A stretch of 64,000 nt of DNA, taken from assembly GCA_028692275.1 (NCBI GenBank), contig JAQUXR010000008.1:1-64000 (forward strand), read 5' to 3'. This stretch comes from Frisingicoccus sp009929615. Its GTDB lineage: Bacteria > Bacillota > Clostridia > Lachnospirales > Lachnospiraceae. Position numbers and translations under genes: made by a program. This document shows positions 26,201 through 33,757 of the stretch, piece by piece (the stretch's first letter is position 1; each line of letters begins with the position of its first letter). The notes below the pieces were generated by a model that saw only the letters and a list, made by a program, of their open reading frames with translations, did no database searches and was not told the origin of the DNA.

Positions 26201-27302
26201 CATCCAACTGGGTCTGTTTTTCCTCCGGTGTGAGTTCTGTATTTCCCTCAAGCTGGGTAATTGCAGCTTCCAGCTGGGTTCTGGTTCCAAGCAGTGCGTC
26301 ATAAGCGGCCTGTCCTTCTGCGGACTCAAGGCCCTGCTGCTCGGTCACAAGGGCTTCTCTCTGTGCTCCCAGAGCCGTAAGCTGTGCAGCATACTGCTCT
26401 GCCAGGGCATTCAATTCACCTTCCTGCCCCTGCAATGCCTGATACTCATTCTCTGCTGCTGTAATGACGGCTTCCATCTGAAGCAGCTGGGTTTCTTTTT
26501 CATCCAGCTGGGCCTTCTGAGCAGCAATCTCACTTTCTCCAGAGGATAATTCAGAGCGGGCAGCATCTAACTGGGACTCGGCACTTGCCAGCTGTCCCAT
26601 CGCCTGCTGTTTACCGCTTTCGAGCTGGGCCTTACCATCGGCAAGCTGAGATCTTGCTGCATCCAGTTCTCCCTGGGCCTCATCAAAACCTTCATTTATT
26701 TTACCGGTAATCCGGTCATTTAACTGATTAATTTTTTCTTCACTTAATATAACCTGAACAGAGGATTCTATAAGTCCGGATGCACTGACCGAAGCCACAC
26801 CATCCATACTATTAAGGTCTGCACTTATCTTTTCATTGTAAATCTCACTGACTTCTTCCGTCGTCATTCCTTCGCCGGAAACAGCTGCCATCATAACCGG
26901 CATCATATCCGGATTAATCTTCATGATAATCGGCGTACCGACTTCATCCGGCCAATAGGAACCAATCAAATCCAGACTTTCCCGAATCTCAATGGTTGCC
27001 GAATCCATGTTGGCGCTTGTGTTAAACTCAAGAACAACCATGGAATAATTTTCACTGGATGTTGAAGAAACATGTTTAATATTACTGACGGTTGCCATCG
27101 AAGATTCTATGGGTTCTGTCACCACCATCTCCACCTGTTCCGGACTGGCACCCTGATAGGTTGTCATGACAATCGCATATGGAAAATTCATACTTGGAAG
27201 CAAATCCGTTGACAGCTTTGAAAAAGAAACAAAGCCAAGAATAATTACAATAATAACCGCTACAATGACTGTGTATGGTCTTTTTACGCTAAAACGCGGC
27301 AT
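23247..27302 (-). CDS. RND superfamily efflux permease with long coiled-coil insertion
   Basis: 1351 residues. ATG at 27302 with GGAGG upstream. Starts with the RND N-terminus (FSVKRPYTVIV, membrane helix 1), then the porter region; two sets of six membrane helices as in AcrB-type pumps, with motif VGMLVDNSIVVIENI in helix 4. At about residues 196-516 a Gln/Glu/Ala-rich segment of roughly 320 residues, almost certainly coiled coil, replaces the docking hairpin. No adaptor or outer-membrane gene lies beside it, as expected for a monoderm. Exports hydrophobic compounds, perhaps across the wall via the coil; substrate unknown. Confidence 0.92.
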   Translation of the reverse strand: MPRFSVKRPYTVIVAVIIVIILGFVSFSKLSTDLLPSMNFPYAIVMTTYQGASPEQVEMVVTEPIESSMATVSNIKHVSSTSSENYSMVVLEFNTSANMDSATIEIRESLDLIGSYWPDEVGTPIIMKINPDMMPVMMAAVSGEGMTTEEVSEIYNEKISADLNSMDGVASVSASGLIESSVQVILSEEKINQLNDRITGKINEGFDEAQGELDAARSQLADGKAQLESGKQQAMGQLASAESQLDAARSELSSGESEIAAQKAQLDEKETQLLQMEAVITAAENEYQALQGQEGELNALAEQYAAQLTALGAQREALVTEQQGLESAEGQAAYDALLGTRTQLEAAITQLEGNTELTPEEKQTQLDALNSQLADVNSQISAIDARKAQIPEEIATIDASITSFTTESENVAARLAELALLRTAFESQSDAINEMKTQISTGKAAISEGRTAIAQAEEQVSSGKMTLAQAAEELSKNKALATVEMSTAEAQLVMGETQLEDAQSQLNTTRDTTLESSDIRKALTKDMVKGILTAQNFSMPAGYIAEDGRDYMVRVGDKLTSIEDIENLVIMDLSSQDLGTVYLKDIADIALVNNSDEVYTKMNGAPAILVSVEKQNGYSTADVARRIREYMASGKAAEYGVEMTPLMDQGIYIDMVIQSVLSNLIFGALLAIIVLFLFLKDVRPTFIVAISIPFSVLFAITLMYFSGVTMNIISLSGLALGVGMLVDNSIVVIENIYRLRGEGVPVKRAAVQGAKQVMGAIIASTLTTICIWAPIIFTDGITRQLFVDLVLTIAYSLLASLVVALTVVPMLSSKMLTNTTEKAFPLFDRMIGSYAKALRWSLKHKAIVLGVVTAALIGSSALILSRGMEFMGTTDSTQISVSVALDDEATFDEAVAVSDEVMTRIETLEDVEDVGAMLGSSLSMMSSMGNTETNAVSMYVILKDKRSMTSNEVAAEIENLTADMDCEVTANGSTMDMSALGGSGISVMIKGRDLDVLQRIASDYAEELRNIDGAIEVSDGQESPTPELRITVNKQEAMLHNLTVAQVYQQLAAVVAAPTSSAVLSTDTDDYDIFVMDSADEAMTREDIKNFNLTSQNQAGEEENVRLSDIAEVTDKSGLSSVSHDSQQRYISVSCAVDDSHNTTLVSDAFKEAVKDYDLPEGYTVEYSGETESINEAMGQLLQLLGLGIVIMYLIMVAQFQSLLSPFIVMFTVPLAFTGGFIGLLLSGNILSVIAMVGFVMLCGIIVNNGIVFIDYTNQLRSEGMSKTEALIETGKTRMRPILMTALTTILAMSTMALGIGDGSDMVRPMAIVTIGGMIYGTCLTLFVVPIIYDIFHRKEVRAVVEEDDEF

Positions 27303-27353
27303 CCCTTTATCCTCCTTAATTAAGACATCCCCTGATGTTGTTAAATTTTGGCC

Positions 27354-27369
27354 GACCGACTGGTCAGTC
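27354..27369. promoter_or_regulatory. Probable TetR operator
   Basis: Palindrome with arms GACCGACT and GGTCAGTC (6 of 8 positions pair), lying just downstream of the -10 box of the RND promoter where a bound repressor would block initiation. Sequence type (GACyGACTGGTC) resembles TetR/AcrR operators. Confidence 0.6.
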
Positions 27370-27378
27370 ACAGAAAAG

Positions 27379-27407
27379 ATTATACCAATTAATGCAAAAC
27401 ATTGCAA
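27379..27407 (-). promoter_or_regulatory. Promoter of the RND-TetR operon
   Basis: On the - strand: TTGCAA (27407-27402), 17 bases, TATAAT (27384-27379). Transcription would start about base 27372, inside or next to the palindrome at 27354-27369. Confidence 0.75.
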
Positions 27408-27537
27408 TATTTTCACCAGAACAAATTCGTATGGAAGGGAATATGGCAAATTTGTCCATTGGAGGTTAAATCATCAAATTACAAAGCGCATATATCCTTA
27501 GATAGATTCATTGAACATATAACTCCTAGATAAGTGA

Positions 27538-27768
27538 AAAGTATATTATATACACAAAGGACTTAAAAAAGCAGCTGAGAAGTTTTTTATTTCCACTCAG
27601 GGTATGAGTAAAACTATTATTAATCTTGAATTTGCACCTTATGGATGCCCGCATATTCATGGACGAGCCAATGAATATAGAAATATAGTTATCGACTTCC
27701 TCGTTTATAATGATTTTTATAGCAAAAAAGGACCACTCCGGGGTCCTTTTTTGTACATTCTTAAATAA
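27538..27768 (+). pseudogene. Decayed remnant: LysR helix-turn-helix fused to a hydrolase-like tail
   Basis: One open stretch without a start codon. Its first part reads GLKKAAEKFFISTQGMSKTI then NLE, the helix-turn-helix of LysR regulators. From about 27631 it continues in the same frame as GCPHIHGRANEYRNIV then IDFL, resembling the C-terminal His loop of alpha/beta hydrolases. The two parts belong to unrelated families, so a deletion has probably joined the head of one gene to the tail of another. The rest of the 27303-27760 gap holds only the RND promoter and operator and the terminator at 27724. Confidence 0.55.
27724..27752. terminator. Bidirectional intrinsic terminator
   Basis: A6-GGACC (27724-27734) pairs with GGTCC-T6 (27742-27752), loop of seven. 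Serves the cytidylate-kinase-like/MATE unit on the - strand; the + side could end any read-through from the remnant. Confidence 0.85.
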
Positions 27769-28378
27769 ATTTTATTGCACTGGCAATCATCTCTACTGTG
27801 CCATCAATTCCAAATCTGGAACTTGAAATCGACATGTGGTAAGAATCACTTCTTCCCCACTTAACATCACTATAATAGTTATGATAGCTTGCACGTCGTT
27901 TATCAATCTTATTCATCAGACTCTCCGCACGCTTCCGGTCAATATTCTGACGCTTCATAATACGTTCTATCCTGTCTTCTTTATCACCGTGGATAAAGAT
28001 GGAAATCATCCCTTCTGTATTCTCCAGAATAGATTCTGCACATCGTCCGATAAAGACACAGGAACCTTCTGCTGCCAGTTTCTGAATCGTACGGCTTTGC
28101 ATAAAGAACAGACTGTCATTGGTCAGATAATCCATAGATGTCATCATTGCAGCATCGGCTGTCGGATTACCGGAACAGAAACCGTTTAAAATCCAGCTGG
28201 TACGCTTCTCGTCCGCATTCTCAAATAAAGACTGAGCAAGTCCTGAATCGACGGCTGTCTGCTTTAACAGCACCTTATCATAACATGGAATCCCCAGTTT
28301 CTCTGCTAATTTTTCACCAATCTCACGGCCACCACTGCCGTATTCACGCCCAATACAAATAATCTTTTTTTCTGCCAT
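27761..28378 (-). CDS. Cytidylate kinase-like family protein
   Basis: 205 residues. P-loop variant IGREYGSGGREIGEKLA (9-25) and LID-like region RQNIDRKRAESLMNKIDKRR mark the cytidylate-kinase-like family (PF13189) rather than housekeeping Cmk. The family is common in Clostridia as a small kinase of uncertain substrate, often beside transporters. It follows the MATE gene by 24 bases, so the two form a unit that ends at the terminator 27724-27752. Confidence 0.88.
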   Translation of the reverse strand: MAEKKIICIGREYGSGGREIGEKLAEKLGIPCYDKVLLKQTAVDSGLAQSLFENADEKRTSWILNGFCSGNPTADAAMMTSMDYLTNDSLFFMQSRTIQKLAAEGSCVFIGRCAESILENTEGMISIFIHGDKEDRIERIMKRQNIDRKRAESLMNKIDKRRASYHNYYSDVKWGRSDSYHMSISSSRFGIDGTVEMIASAIKFI

Positions 28379-28402
28379 AATGAACTCCCCTTCCGTCGAA
28401 TA

Positions 28403-29740
28403 TTACGAAATATAGCTTTGTGCCCATTTACCCTGTTTGTAGAAAAAGCAGGATAAAACTGTAGCGATGGACCAGCCAATCGGCCAGGACATCCAGATAC
28501 CGTTTACTCCCATTATAGATGCCAATATGTAAGACAAAACCACTCGCAGGATTAAATCCGTAAAGGTGGCAGCCATAAAGGAACGCATAGCCCCGGCACC
28601 TCTGAGCACGCCATCCGCAATTAATTTAATAGAAATCACAAAATAGAATGGTGATACAATCCGCAGGAAGGTGATACCTGTACTCAATGCCACTTCCGAC
28701 GCATCTCCACTCATAAATAATTGTATCACATTCTGGCCAAAAATAAAGAACACAATGAAAAATGGAACCGCTGTGAGCAGGGCCATTTTTGCTCCCGCAC
28801 CAAAACCTTTTTTAGCACGCTCCACCTTACCCCCGCCTAAATTCTGGGCTGTGAAACTGGACACACCATTTCCCAGGGTTGTAAAACAGGTAATACTGAA
28901 AGTATTCAACTTAATTGCCGCTGAATATCCGGCAATAACCGAAGAGCCGAAGGAATTGACCAGACTCTGTATGAAAATATTTCCTACGGAAATAAAACTC
29001 TGCTGTAAAATACTTGGAATCGCTATTAAACTGATTCTTCGTAACATTTTCCAGGAAAACATTTCAAATTTCTCTGTCGTTTTCACAGTTTTTAACCTTT
29101 TTACCAGGGTAATTAATGCCAGTAAACAAGCCACACCCTGGGCAATAAACGTAGCCCATGCTACACCGGCAACGCCCCAGTGAAAACCTGCTACAAACCA
29201 GATGTCCAAGGCAATATTTCCAAGGGAAGACCCGATTAAAAAATATAATGGCGTTTTGGAATCCCCAAGAGAAGTGAATATTCCCGTTGCCACATTGTAA
29301 AGAAAGAGGAATAAAAAGCCGCCTACATAAATCCGAAGGTATAAGGCTCCGTCAGAGAAAATATTTGTTGGTGTATTAATAAGATTCATCAGGGCCTTTG
29401 TCCCCAGCAGACCACCGACCGTCAATATTGCTGAGAGAACAACCGAAGCCAGCATCGTTGTACATACAGCTGTCTTCATTTTTCCGTATTCCTTTGCCCC
29501 GAAAAACTGGGATATGACCACAGAACAGCCGATGTTGCTGCCCACTGCAATGGCCATAAAAATCATGGTAATAGGATAGGAAGCTCCAACCGCCGCCAGA
29601 GCATTCTCCCCGGCAAACTTTCCGGCAATGACACTGTCTGCAATATTATAAAGCTGCTGAAAAACCACACTGATAAACATTGGAATTGTAAATCTCCAAA
29701 GTACCGCCTGAGGATTTCCCTCTGTCAAATCTTTAATCAT
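28403..29740 (-). CDS. MATE family efflux transporter
   Basis: 445 residues, twelve membrane helices. N-terminal PMFISVVFQQLYNIADSVIAG and the paired second-half segment IPSILQQSFISVGNIFIQSLVN are the MATE signatures. Na+ or H+ coupled export of cationic drugs or metabolites; substrate unknown. Divergent from the LysR gene, with which it shares a 121-base intergenic region containing a dyad, so LysR control is plausible. Confidence 0.93.
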   Translation of the reverse strand: MIKDLTEGNPQAVLWRFTIPMFISVVFQQLYNIADSVIAGKFAGENALAAVGASYPITMIFMAIAVGSNIGCSVVISQFFGAKEYGKMKTAVCTTMLASVVLSAILTVGGLLGTKALMNLINTPTNIFSDGALYLRIYVGGFLFLFLYNVATGIFTSLGDSKTPLYFLIGSSLGNIALDIWFVAGFHWGVAGVAWATFIAQGVACLLALITLVKRLKTVKTTEKFEMFSWKMLRRISLIAIPSILQQSFISVGNIFIQSLVNSFGSSVIAGYSAAIKLNTFSITCFTTLGNGVSSFTAQNLGGGKVERAKKGFGAGAKMALLTAVPFFIVFFIFGQNVIQLFMSGDASEVALSTGITFLRIVSPFYFVISIKLIADGVLRGAGAMRSFMAATFTDLILRVVLSYILASIMGVNGIWMSWPIGWSIATVLSCFFYKQGKWAQSYIS

Positions 29741-29811
29741 GTTCTATTCCCTCATTCTTTTTTATTGTTTTTACGTCCGAAAGGGATTATACTATACAAA
29801 ATATAATAAAT

Positions 29812-29845
29812 AAAATCAATGAATTCTATAGAGTCCATTGATTTT
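29812..29845. repeat. 34-base dyad, candidate LysR operator
   Basis: Perfect ten-base arms AAAATCAATG (29812-29821) and CATTGATTTT (29836-29845) around a centre that itself contains TCTATAGA. It lies 17 bases before the LysR start and in the divergent MATE promoter region, the classic place for LysR autoregulation. Confidence 0.55.
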
Positions 29846-29861
29846 GTATATGGAGGTTATT

Positions 29862-30758
29862 ATGTCTGTAAGTTTTGACTTTTATCGTACATTTTATTAC
29901 GTAGGAAAATATAAAAATATCACAGCCGCGGCCAAAGCACTCTATGTCACCCAGCCTACAGTAACTCACGCCATACAGGCCTTGGAACGGGAGCTGGACT
30001 GCCGGCTTTTTACCCGCTCCCAAAAAGGAGTGGATTTCACACCGGAAGGGCGTAAACTCTATGAAAGTGTGGCCTCTGCCTGTGAAACTATCTTTGAAGC
30101 AGAAGCCGGTCTGGAAGCCGTTAAAAATCTCTCAGAAGGTTTTGTTACCATTGGTGCCAGTGAAACAACCCTGCATCATTTTCTAATGCCTCTGTTGGTT
30201 TATTTCCGTCGAAAACACCCGGGTATCCGCTTAAAACTTTTTAATTCCAATACCCCGGAGATGCTGCATGGTATATTGACAGGACACATGGATTTCGCCA
30301 TTTTGGTTGTCGATAACGACTACCACCACGAGGAATTAGACGTTACCCATCTGACAGATTTTCAGGATATCATCGTAGCAGGCAATGAATTCAGTGCCCT
30401 GAAAGGGCGACCGGTAACATTAAAGGAAATATCCTCCTATCCTCTTGTTTCCCTGACCAAAGAAACCATGACCCATCATTTTTTTGGAGAAGTCTTTGCG
30501 AAAAACCATTTAACGCTGGACCCGGATATTGAATTAGCTACAACTGATTTAATCGTCCCTATGGTGGAAAATGGTCTTGGCATCGGCCTTGTTCCCGAAT
30601 TCTTCGCTCAGGAAGCATTGCAGCAGAAACGCATTTTCCAGCTCCATATAAAAGAGCAGATTCCACGTCGTGAAATCTGCCTGATTCAAAAGAAAAAGAC
30701 CTCTCCGTCTATTGCCGGAGAAGCCTTTATTCAGTGTCTTTTGTCAGATAATCGATGA
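29862..30758 (+). CDS. LysR family transcriptional regulator
   Basis: 298 residues. ATG at 29862 with GGAGG six bases upstream; upstream in-frame codons lack an RBS and would fall in the dyad. N-terminal HTH at about 20-40 (NITAAAKALYVTQPTVTHAI) and a C-terminal periplasmic-binding-like effector domain (MPLLVYFRRKHPGIRL, then GLGIGLVPEFF). Likely controls itself and the divergent MATE unit. Its 3' end overlaps the converging eutP by 32 bases, so it may also affect the Eut operon; no evidence beyond position. Confidence 0.93.
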   Translation: MSVSFDFYRTFYYVGKYKNITAAAKALYVTQPTVTHAIQALERELDCRLFTRSQKGVDFTPEGRKLYESVASACETIFEAEAGLEAVKNLSEGFVTIGASETTLHHFLMPLLVYFRRKHPGIRLKLFNSNTPEMLHGILTGHMDFAILVVDNDYHHEELDVTHLTDFQDIIVAGNEFSALKGRPVTLKEISSYPLVSLTKETMTHHFFGEVFAKNHLTLDPDIELATTDLIVPMVENGLGIGLVPEFFAQEALQQKRIFQLHIKEQIPRREICLIQKKKTSPSIAGEAFIQCLLSDNR

Positions 30759-31167
30759 GTTCTTCAATGCCCTCACCGTTCATACTGCATATTTTAAAAA
30801 TAGGATTGGCACCTGCTAACGCCAGATTCTTTTCAGCTCTGACCAGCTGGGATTCATCCTTAATCAAATCGCTTTTTGTGATAACCCCTACCATAGGTCT
30901 CTGAAACATCGCCTGAAGTCCCGGCGGCAGGGTAAAGGTCATATCCGTTGGGTCATGGAGCAGAAGCACGATATCCGCTTCCATGGACGTCACTGCCAAT
31001 GCCTGATAAAACTGACGACGTTCCACATATTCCCCGGGGGTATCTATAATATTTCCCGTCACTTCCAGTGCCTGGGTCTTCTTATACTTAATTGACTGAT
31101 TTGTCAGATACTGGCACAGGGTTGTTTTTCCACAAGCAACCTTGCCAATTAACATTAATTTTTTCAT
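30727..31167 (-). CDS. eutP: EutP/PduV family microcompartment GTPase-like protein
   Basis: 146 residues, last gene of the Eut operon. P-loop GKVACGKTT (8-16), switch-like NIIDTPGEYVERRQFY, and TKSDL base motif. EutP/PduV are small Ras-like proteins associated with microcompartments; an acetate kinase activity has been reported for EutP. No acetate kinase gene is present here, so this would be relevant to turning acetyl phosphate into ATP. Tail overlaps the converging LysR gene. Confidence 0.92.
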   Translation of the reverse strand: MKKLMLIGKVACGKTTLCQYLTNQSIKYKKTQALEVTGNIIDTPGEYVERRQFYQALAVTSMEADIVLLLHDPTDMTFTLPPGLQAMFQRPMVGVITKSDLIKDESQLVRAEKNLALAGANPIFKICSMNGEGIEELIDYLTKDTE

Positions 31168-31181
31168 GTCCCGCCTCCACC

Positions 31182-31541
31182 TTAAGTCCGTGTAATCGGT
31201 GACACATCAAAACCAAGAACATTGGCCAGTGTATCATTGACTGCAATCAACGCAGCTTCTACACTGGATACATCACCACAGATAACCAGTGAGCCACTGA
31301 AACGGTCTACAAAAACAATATCTACCGCAGCAGCCTTTGTTGCCACATCCGCACCAATAATTGCTGCTTCACTTGGCGTGATGGTCATAATACCTAACGC
31401 ACCACGGTTCTCTGTGATAACACCCAGTTTAGAATACAAATCCTCTTTCGGATTGGCAATCAAATGGGCCATGGTCGTCTGCTTACCAGGTACAAACTCC
31501 TGGATAATTCTCTGTTTTCCTTCGTTCATAAAACCTTCCAT
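31182..31541 (-). CDS. eutS: EutS/PduU type circularly permuted BMC shell protein
   Basis: 119 residues from ATG 31541 (a GTG at 31550 and an ATG at 31529 are alternatives). RIIQEFVPGKQTTMAHLIANP at the start is the EutS beta-barrel lead; the permuted BMC fold follows (LGIMTITPSEAAIIGADVATKAA, then GSLVICGDVSSVEAALIAV). Forms bent hexamers in the shell, possibly at edges. Lies between the PduT-like shell gene and eutP. Confidence 0.94.
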   Translation of the reverse strand: MEGFMNEGKQRIIQEFVPGKQTTMAHLIANPKEDLYSKLGVITENRGALGIMTITPSEAAIIGADVATKAAAVDIVFVDRFSGSLVICGDVSSVEAALIAVNDTLANVLGFDVSPITRT

Positions 31542-31550
31542 AAACTTCAC

Positions 31551-32105
31551 CTACATCAGGCTTTCAAAAATTTCAGGACGCGGACTTGGAATAACCACAC
31601 TGGACACAAGAAGTCCGTTATTCTTCCCCTCTTCACTTCCAGCTTCAACAGAAGCTTTTACAGAAGCCACATCTCCGGTCATAACAACAAAAGATTTACC
31701 ACCAAGGCCTGTGCCAAGGCGTACATCCAGTAAGGTTACATTTGCTGCCTTAACGGCGGCATCTGCACCATAAACTGCGGCTGTAATACTGAAGAACTCC
31801 ATAACACCAATGGCTCCTCTTTCGTGGAAATCGGTTGCCTGATTAATGGCTTCAATAACCTGAGGATGTACTCTTGGAATAACAGTGGAATCCACAACAT
31901 GACTTTCACCAATGGACATACCTGCATCCAATGAAGCCTTAACAGCTGCAACCTCACCTGTAAATAATATACTATATTTTCCCGGACAAACCGGTTTCGC
32001 AAAGGTCAGTTCAACCTGGGCTGCTTTTAAAATAGCATCCGCTGCTTCAACACCCTTTGCAATACTGTTCAGTTCAAGAAAACCTACAGTTTCTATCATA
32101 GCCAT
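31551..32105 (-). CDS. PduT-like tandem BMC shell protein, probable [4Fe-4S] carrier
   Basis: 184 residues, start codon overlapping the pduS stop. Two BMC domains in tandem (about 1-90 and 91-184). The first contains KPVCPGKY; in PduT the equivalent Cys (here Cys40) binds one [4Fe-4S] cluster at the threefold pore. Probably passes electrons through the shell to or from PduS. EutL is also present, so this operon encodes two kinds of trimeric shell proteins. Confidence 0.88.
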   Translation of the reverse strand: MAMIETVGFLELNSIAKGVEAADAILKAAQVELTFAKPVCPGKYSILFTGEVAAVKASLDAGMSIGESHVVDSTVIPRVHPQVIEAINQATDFHERGAIGVMEFFSITAAVYGADAAVKAANVTLLDVRLGTGLGGKSFVVMTGDVASVKASVEAGSEEGKNNGLLVSSVVIPSPRPEIFESLM

Positions 32106-33454
32106 CAACCTGCCCTTTCAATCACGATTCGTTTTCCAACAGATGTTACTTTGCCGGAAATACTCGCATGAATATTTGCACCCATAGCACCTTCCGGTAT
32201 AGCTGCAATCAACTGACCTTCTGTCACCATGTCTCCCACCTGAACAACCGGCTGAGACGGTGCACCAATGTGCATGCTGACAGGAATCTCCACCTTATCC
32301 GGGGTCCCTTCCTTTAGGTCGTCAATCTTTAAGTCATACCATGGCAGCACGCCAACGCGGGCAGCCACCCGGCCTGCCGGAATCTTTCGTCCCTCCCGGT
32401 TTTTATCTGCCACATAGACAGTGTCTTCCTTCGTGTACCTGATTCCTGCTTCTCTAAGAGCACCTTTAATTACCTGATTTACCCGTTTCGGCTGTAAGCC
32501 CATCGGACAGGCATAATCTTCACAAATACCACATTCGCAGCAGAGAGCTGCATTCTGGATATCCTTATCATCTAAAATAGTCGAAACTTCTCCGGCCATT
32601 CCCAGCTTTCGCATGATTCTATTTGGATACAGCGGATGTCCAAGTAAATGTCTTGGACACATATCCGTACAAAAACTGCATTGAATACAGGCTGATTTTG
32701 CACGATTAAACATATGGCGAAGAGAAATCTGAGTCTTGGCAGCAATAGCTCCATCTTCAGGAAGAACGAGAATACCGGAGGTTGTCTTCGTAACAACCGC
32801 GTCCTTCGCCTCTTCCATCGTCATCCTTGCACCCATCATAGGGCCACCGGATACAATAAAGTATCTGGATTTCTTTGGACCGCCTGCCAGTTGGATACAG
32901 TCCTCATAGGATGTTCCAATCGGCACATGAAGCACTGTTGGCTGTTTCACCTCACCGGTAACCGTCAGATATTTACCTGTAAAGCTTTTGCCCTCCATCG
33001 CATCACAGATGCCAAGCATGGTTGCAACATTGGAAACAACACAGCCCACATCTAATGGTATGCCTGCCGGAGGAACAACACGGCCTGTCACTTCATAAAC
33101 CATGGTCTGCTCATCACCTGCCGGATAAAAGCTATCCATCTTTGCCAGTTCAACTTTTGATTTCTGCTGTTTTAAAACTTTTTCCAAAGCTTTAATCTCT
33201 TCCGTATAGGTCTTCTTCAAAGCAATACGGCAGTACTTAGCTCCAAGCATCTCACCAACAGCCTCTATGGCCTTAAGAACCTGTTCCCCCATATGTTTCA
33301 TGATATATCGGTCTGTACGAAGCAGGGGTTCACACTCAGCGCCATTAATAATTAAATATTCTACCGGTCCGCCTGCGTACTTAACGTGGGTCGGAAATCC
33401 CGCACCACCGCAGCCGACAATGCCAGCTTCTTTTATACAATTCAATAAATCCAC
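32105..33454 (-). CDS. pduS: PduS-like flavin/Fe-S electron transfer protein
   Basis: 449 residues with GTG start at 33454 after AGGAAG. N-terminal RnfC-like/NuoF-type domain with SLBB fold (GIVGCGGAGFPTHVKY, then GAECEPLL), a C-terminal pair of [4Fe-4S] sites (CIQCSFCTDMCP and CxxCxxCxxxxCP in the CECGIC segment), and a tail with MGANIHASISGKV. PduS reduces cob(III)alamin to support EutT and may also recycle NADH in the shell. Together with the PduT-like protein it resembles the Pdu system rather than enteric Eut. Confidence 0.92.
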   Translation of the reverse strand: MDLLNCIKEAGIVGCGGAGFPTHVKYAGGPVEYLIINGAECEPLLRTDRYIMKHMGEQVLKAIEAVGEMLGAKYCRIALKKTYTEEIKALEKVLKQQKSKVELAKMDSFYPAGDEQTMVYEVTGRVVPPAGIPLDVGCVVSNVATMLGICDAMEGKSFTGKYLTVTGEVKQPTVLHVPIGTSYEDCIQLAGGPKKSRYFIVSGGPMMGARMTMEEAKDAVVTKTTSGILVLPEDGAIAAKTQISLRHMFNRAKSACIQCSFCTDMCPRHLLGHPLYPNRIMRKLGMAGEVSTILDDKDIQNAALCCECGICEDYACPMGLQPKRVNQVIKGALREAGIRYTKEDTVYVADKNREGRKIPAGRVAARVGVLPWYDLKIDDLKEGTPDKVEIPVSMHIGAPSQPVVQVGDMVTEGQLIAAIPEGAMGANIHASISGKVTSVGKRIVIERAG

Positions 33455-33471
33455 GGGTTCACTTCCTGTTC

Positions 33472-33747
33472 TTATTTTTTAGCTTTCATAATCTCCATGG
33501 AGTCTATGATACCTACGATTGCGCTATCTACCGGAATATCTTCTTTTCCGGCGGCACGGCGAGCTGTACTTCCTGTAACAACAAGTACATCCTCACCTAC
33601 ACCGGCTCCAACCATATCTGCTGCCACAAAAACATCCCCTTTATTCTGGGCTGTTTCTGTTTCCTTAACGATCATCAGCTTCTGTCCGTTTAAGGCATCC
33701 TGTTTTTTTGTTGCCCATACATGTCCTATTACTCTACAAATAAGCAT
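33472..33747 (-). CDS. eutN: EutN/CcmL BMC vertex pentamer protein
   Basis: 91 residues with RBS AGGGGG. MLICRVIGHVWATKK, then GDVFVAADMVGAGVGEDVLVVTGSTARRAAG and DSAIVGIID match EutN/CcmL pentamers that close shell vertices. Usual length. Confidence 0.95.
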   Translation of the reverse strand: MLICRVIGHVWATKKQDALNGQKLMIVKETETAQNKGDVFVAADMVGAGVGEDVLVVTGSTARRAAGKEDIPVDSAIVGIIDSMEIMKAKK

Positions 33748-33757
33748 ACAAGTCCCC

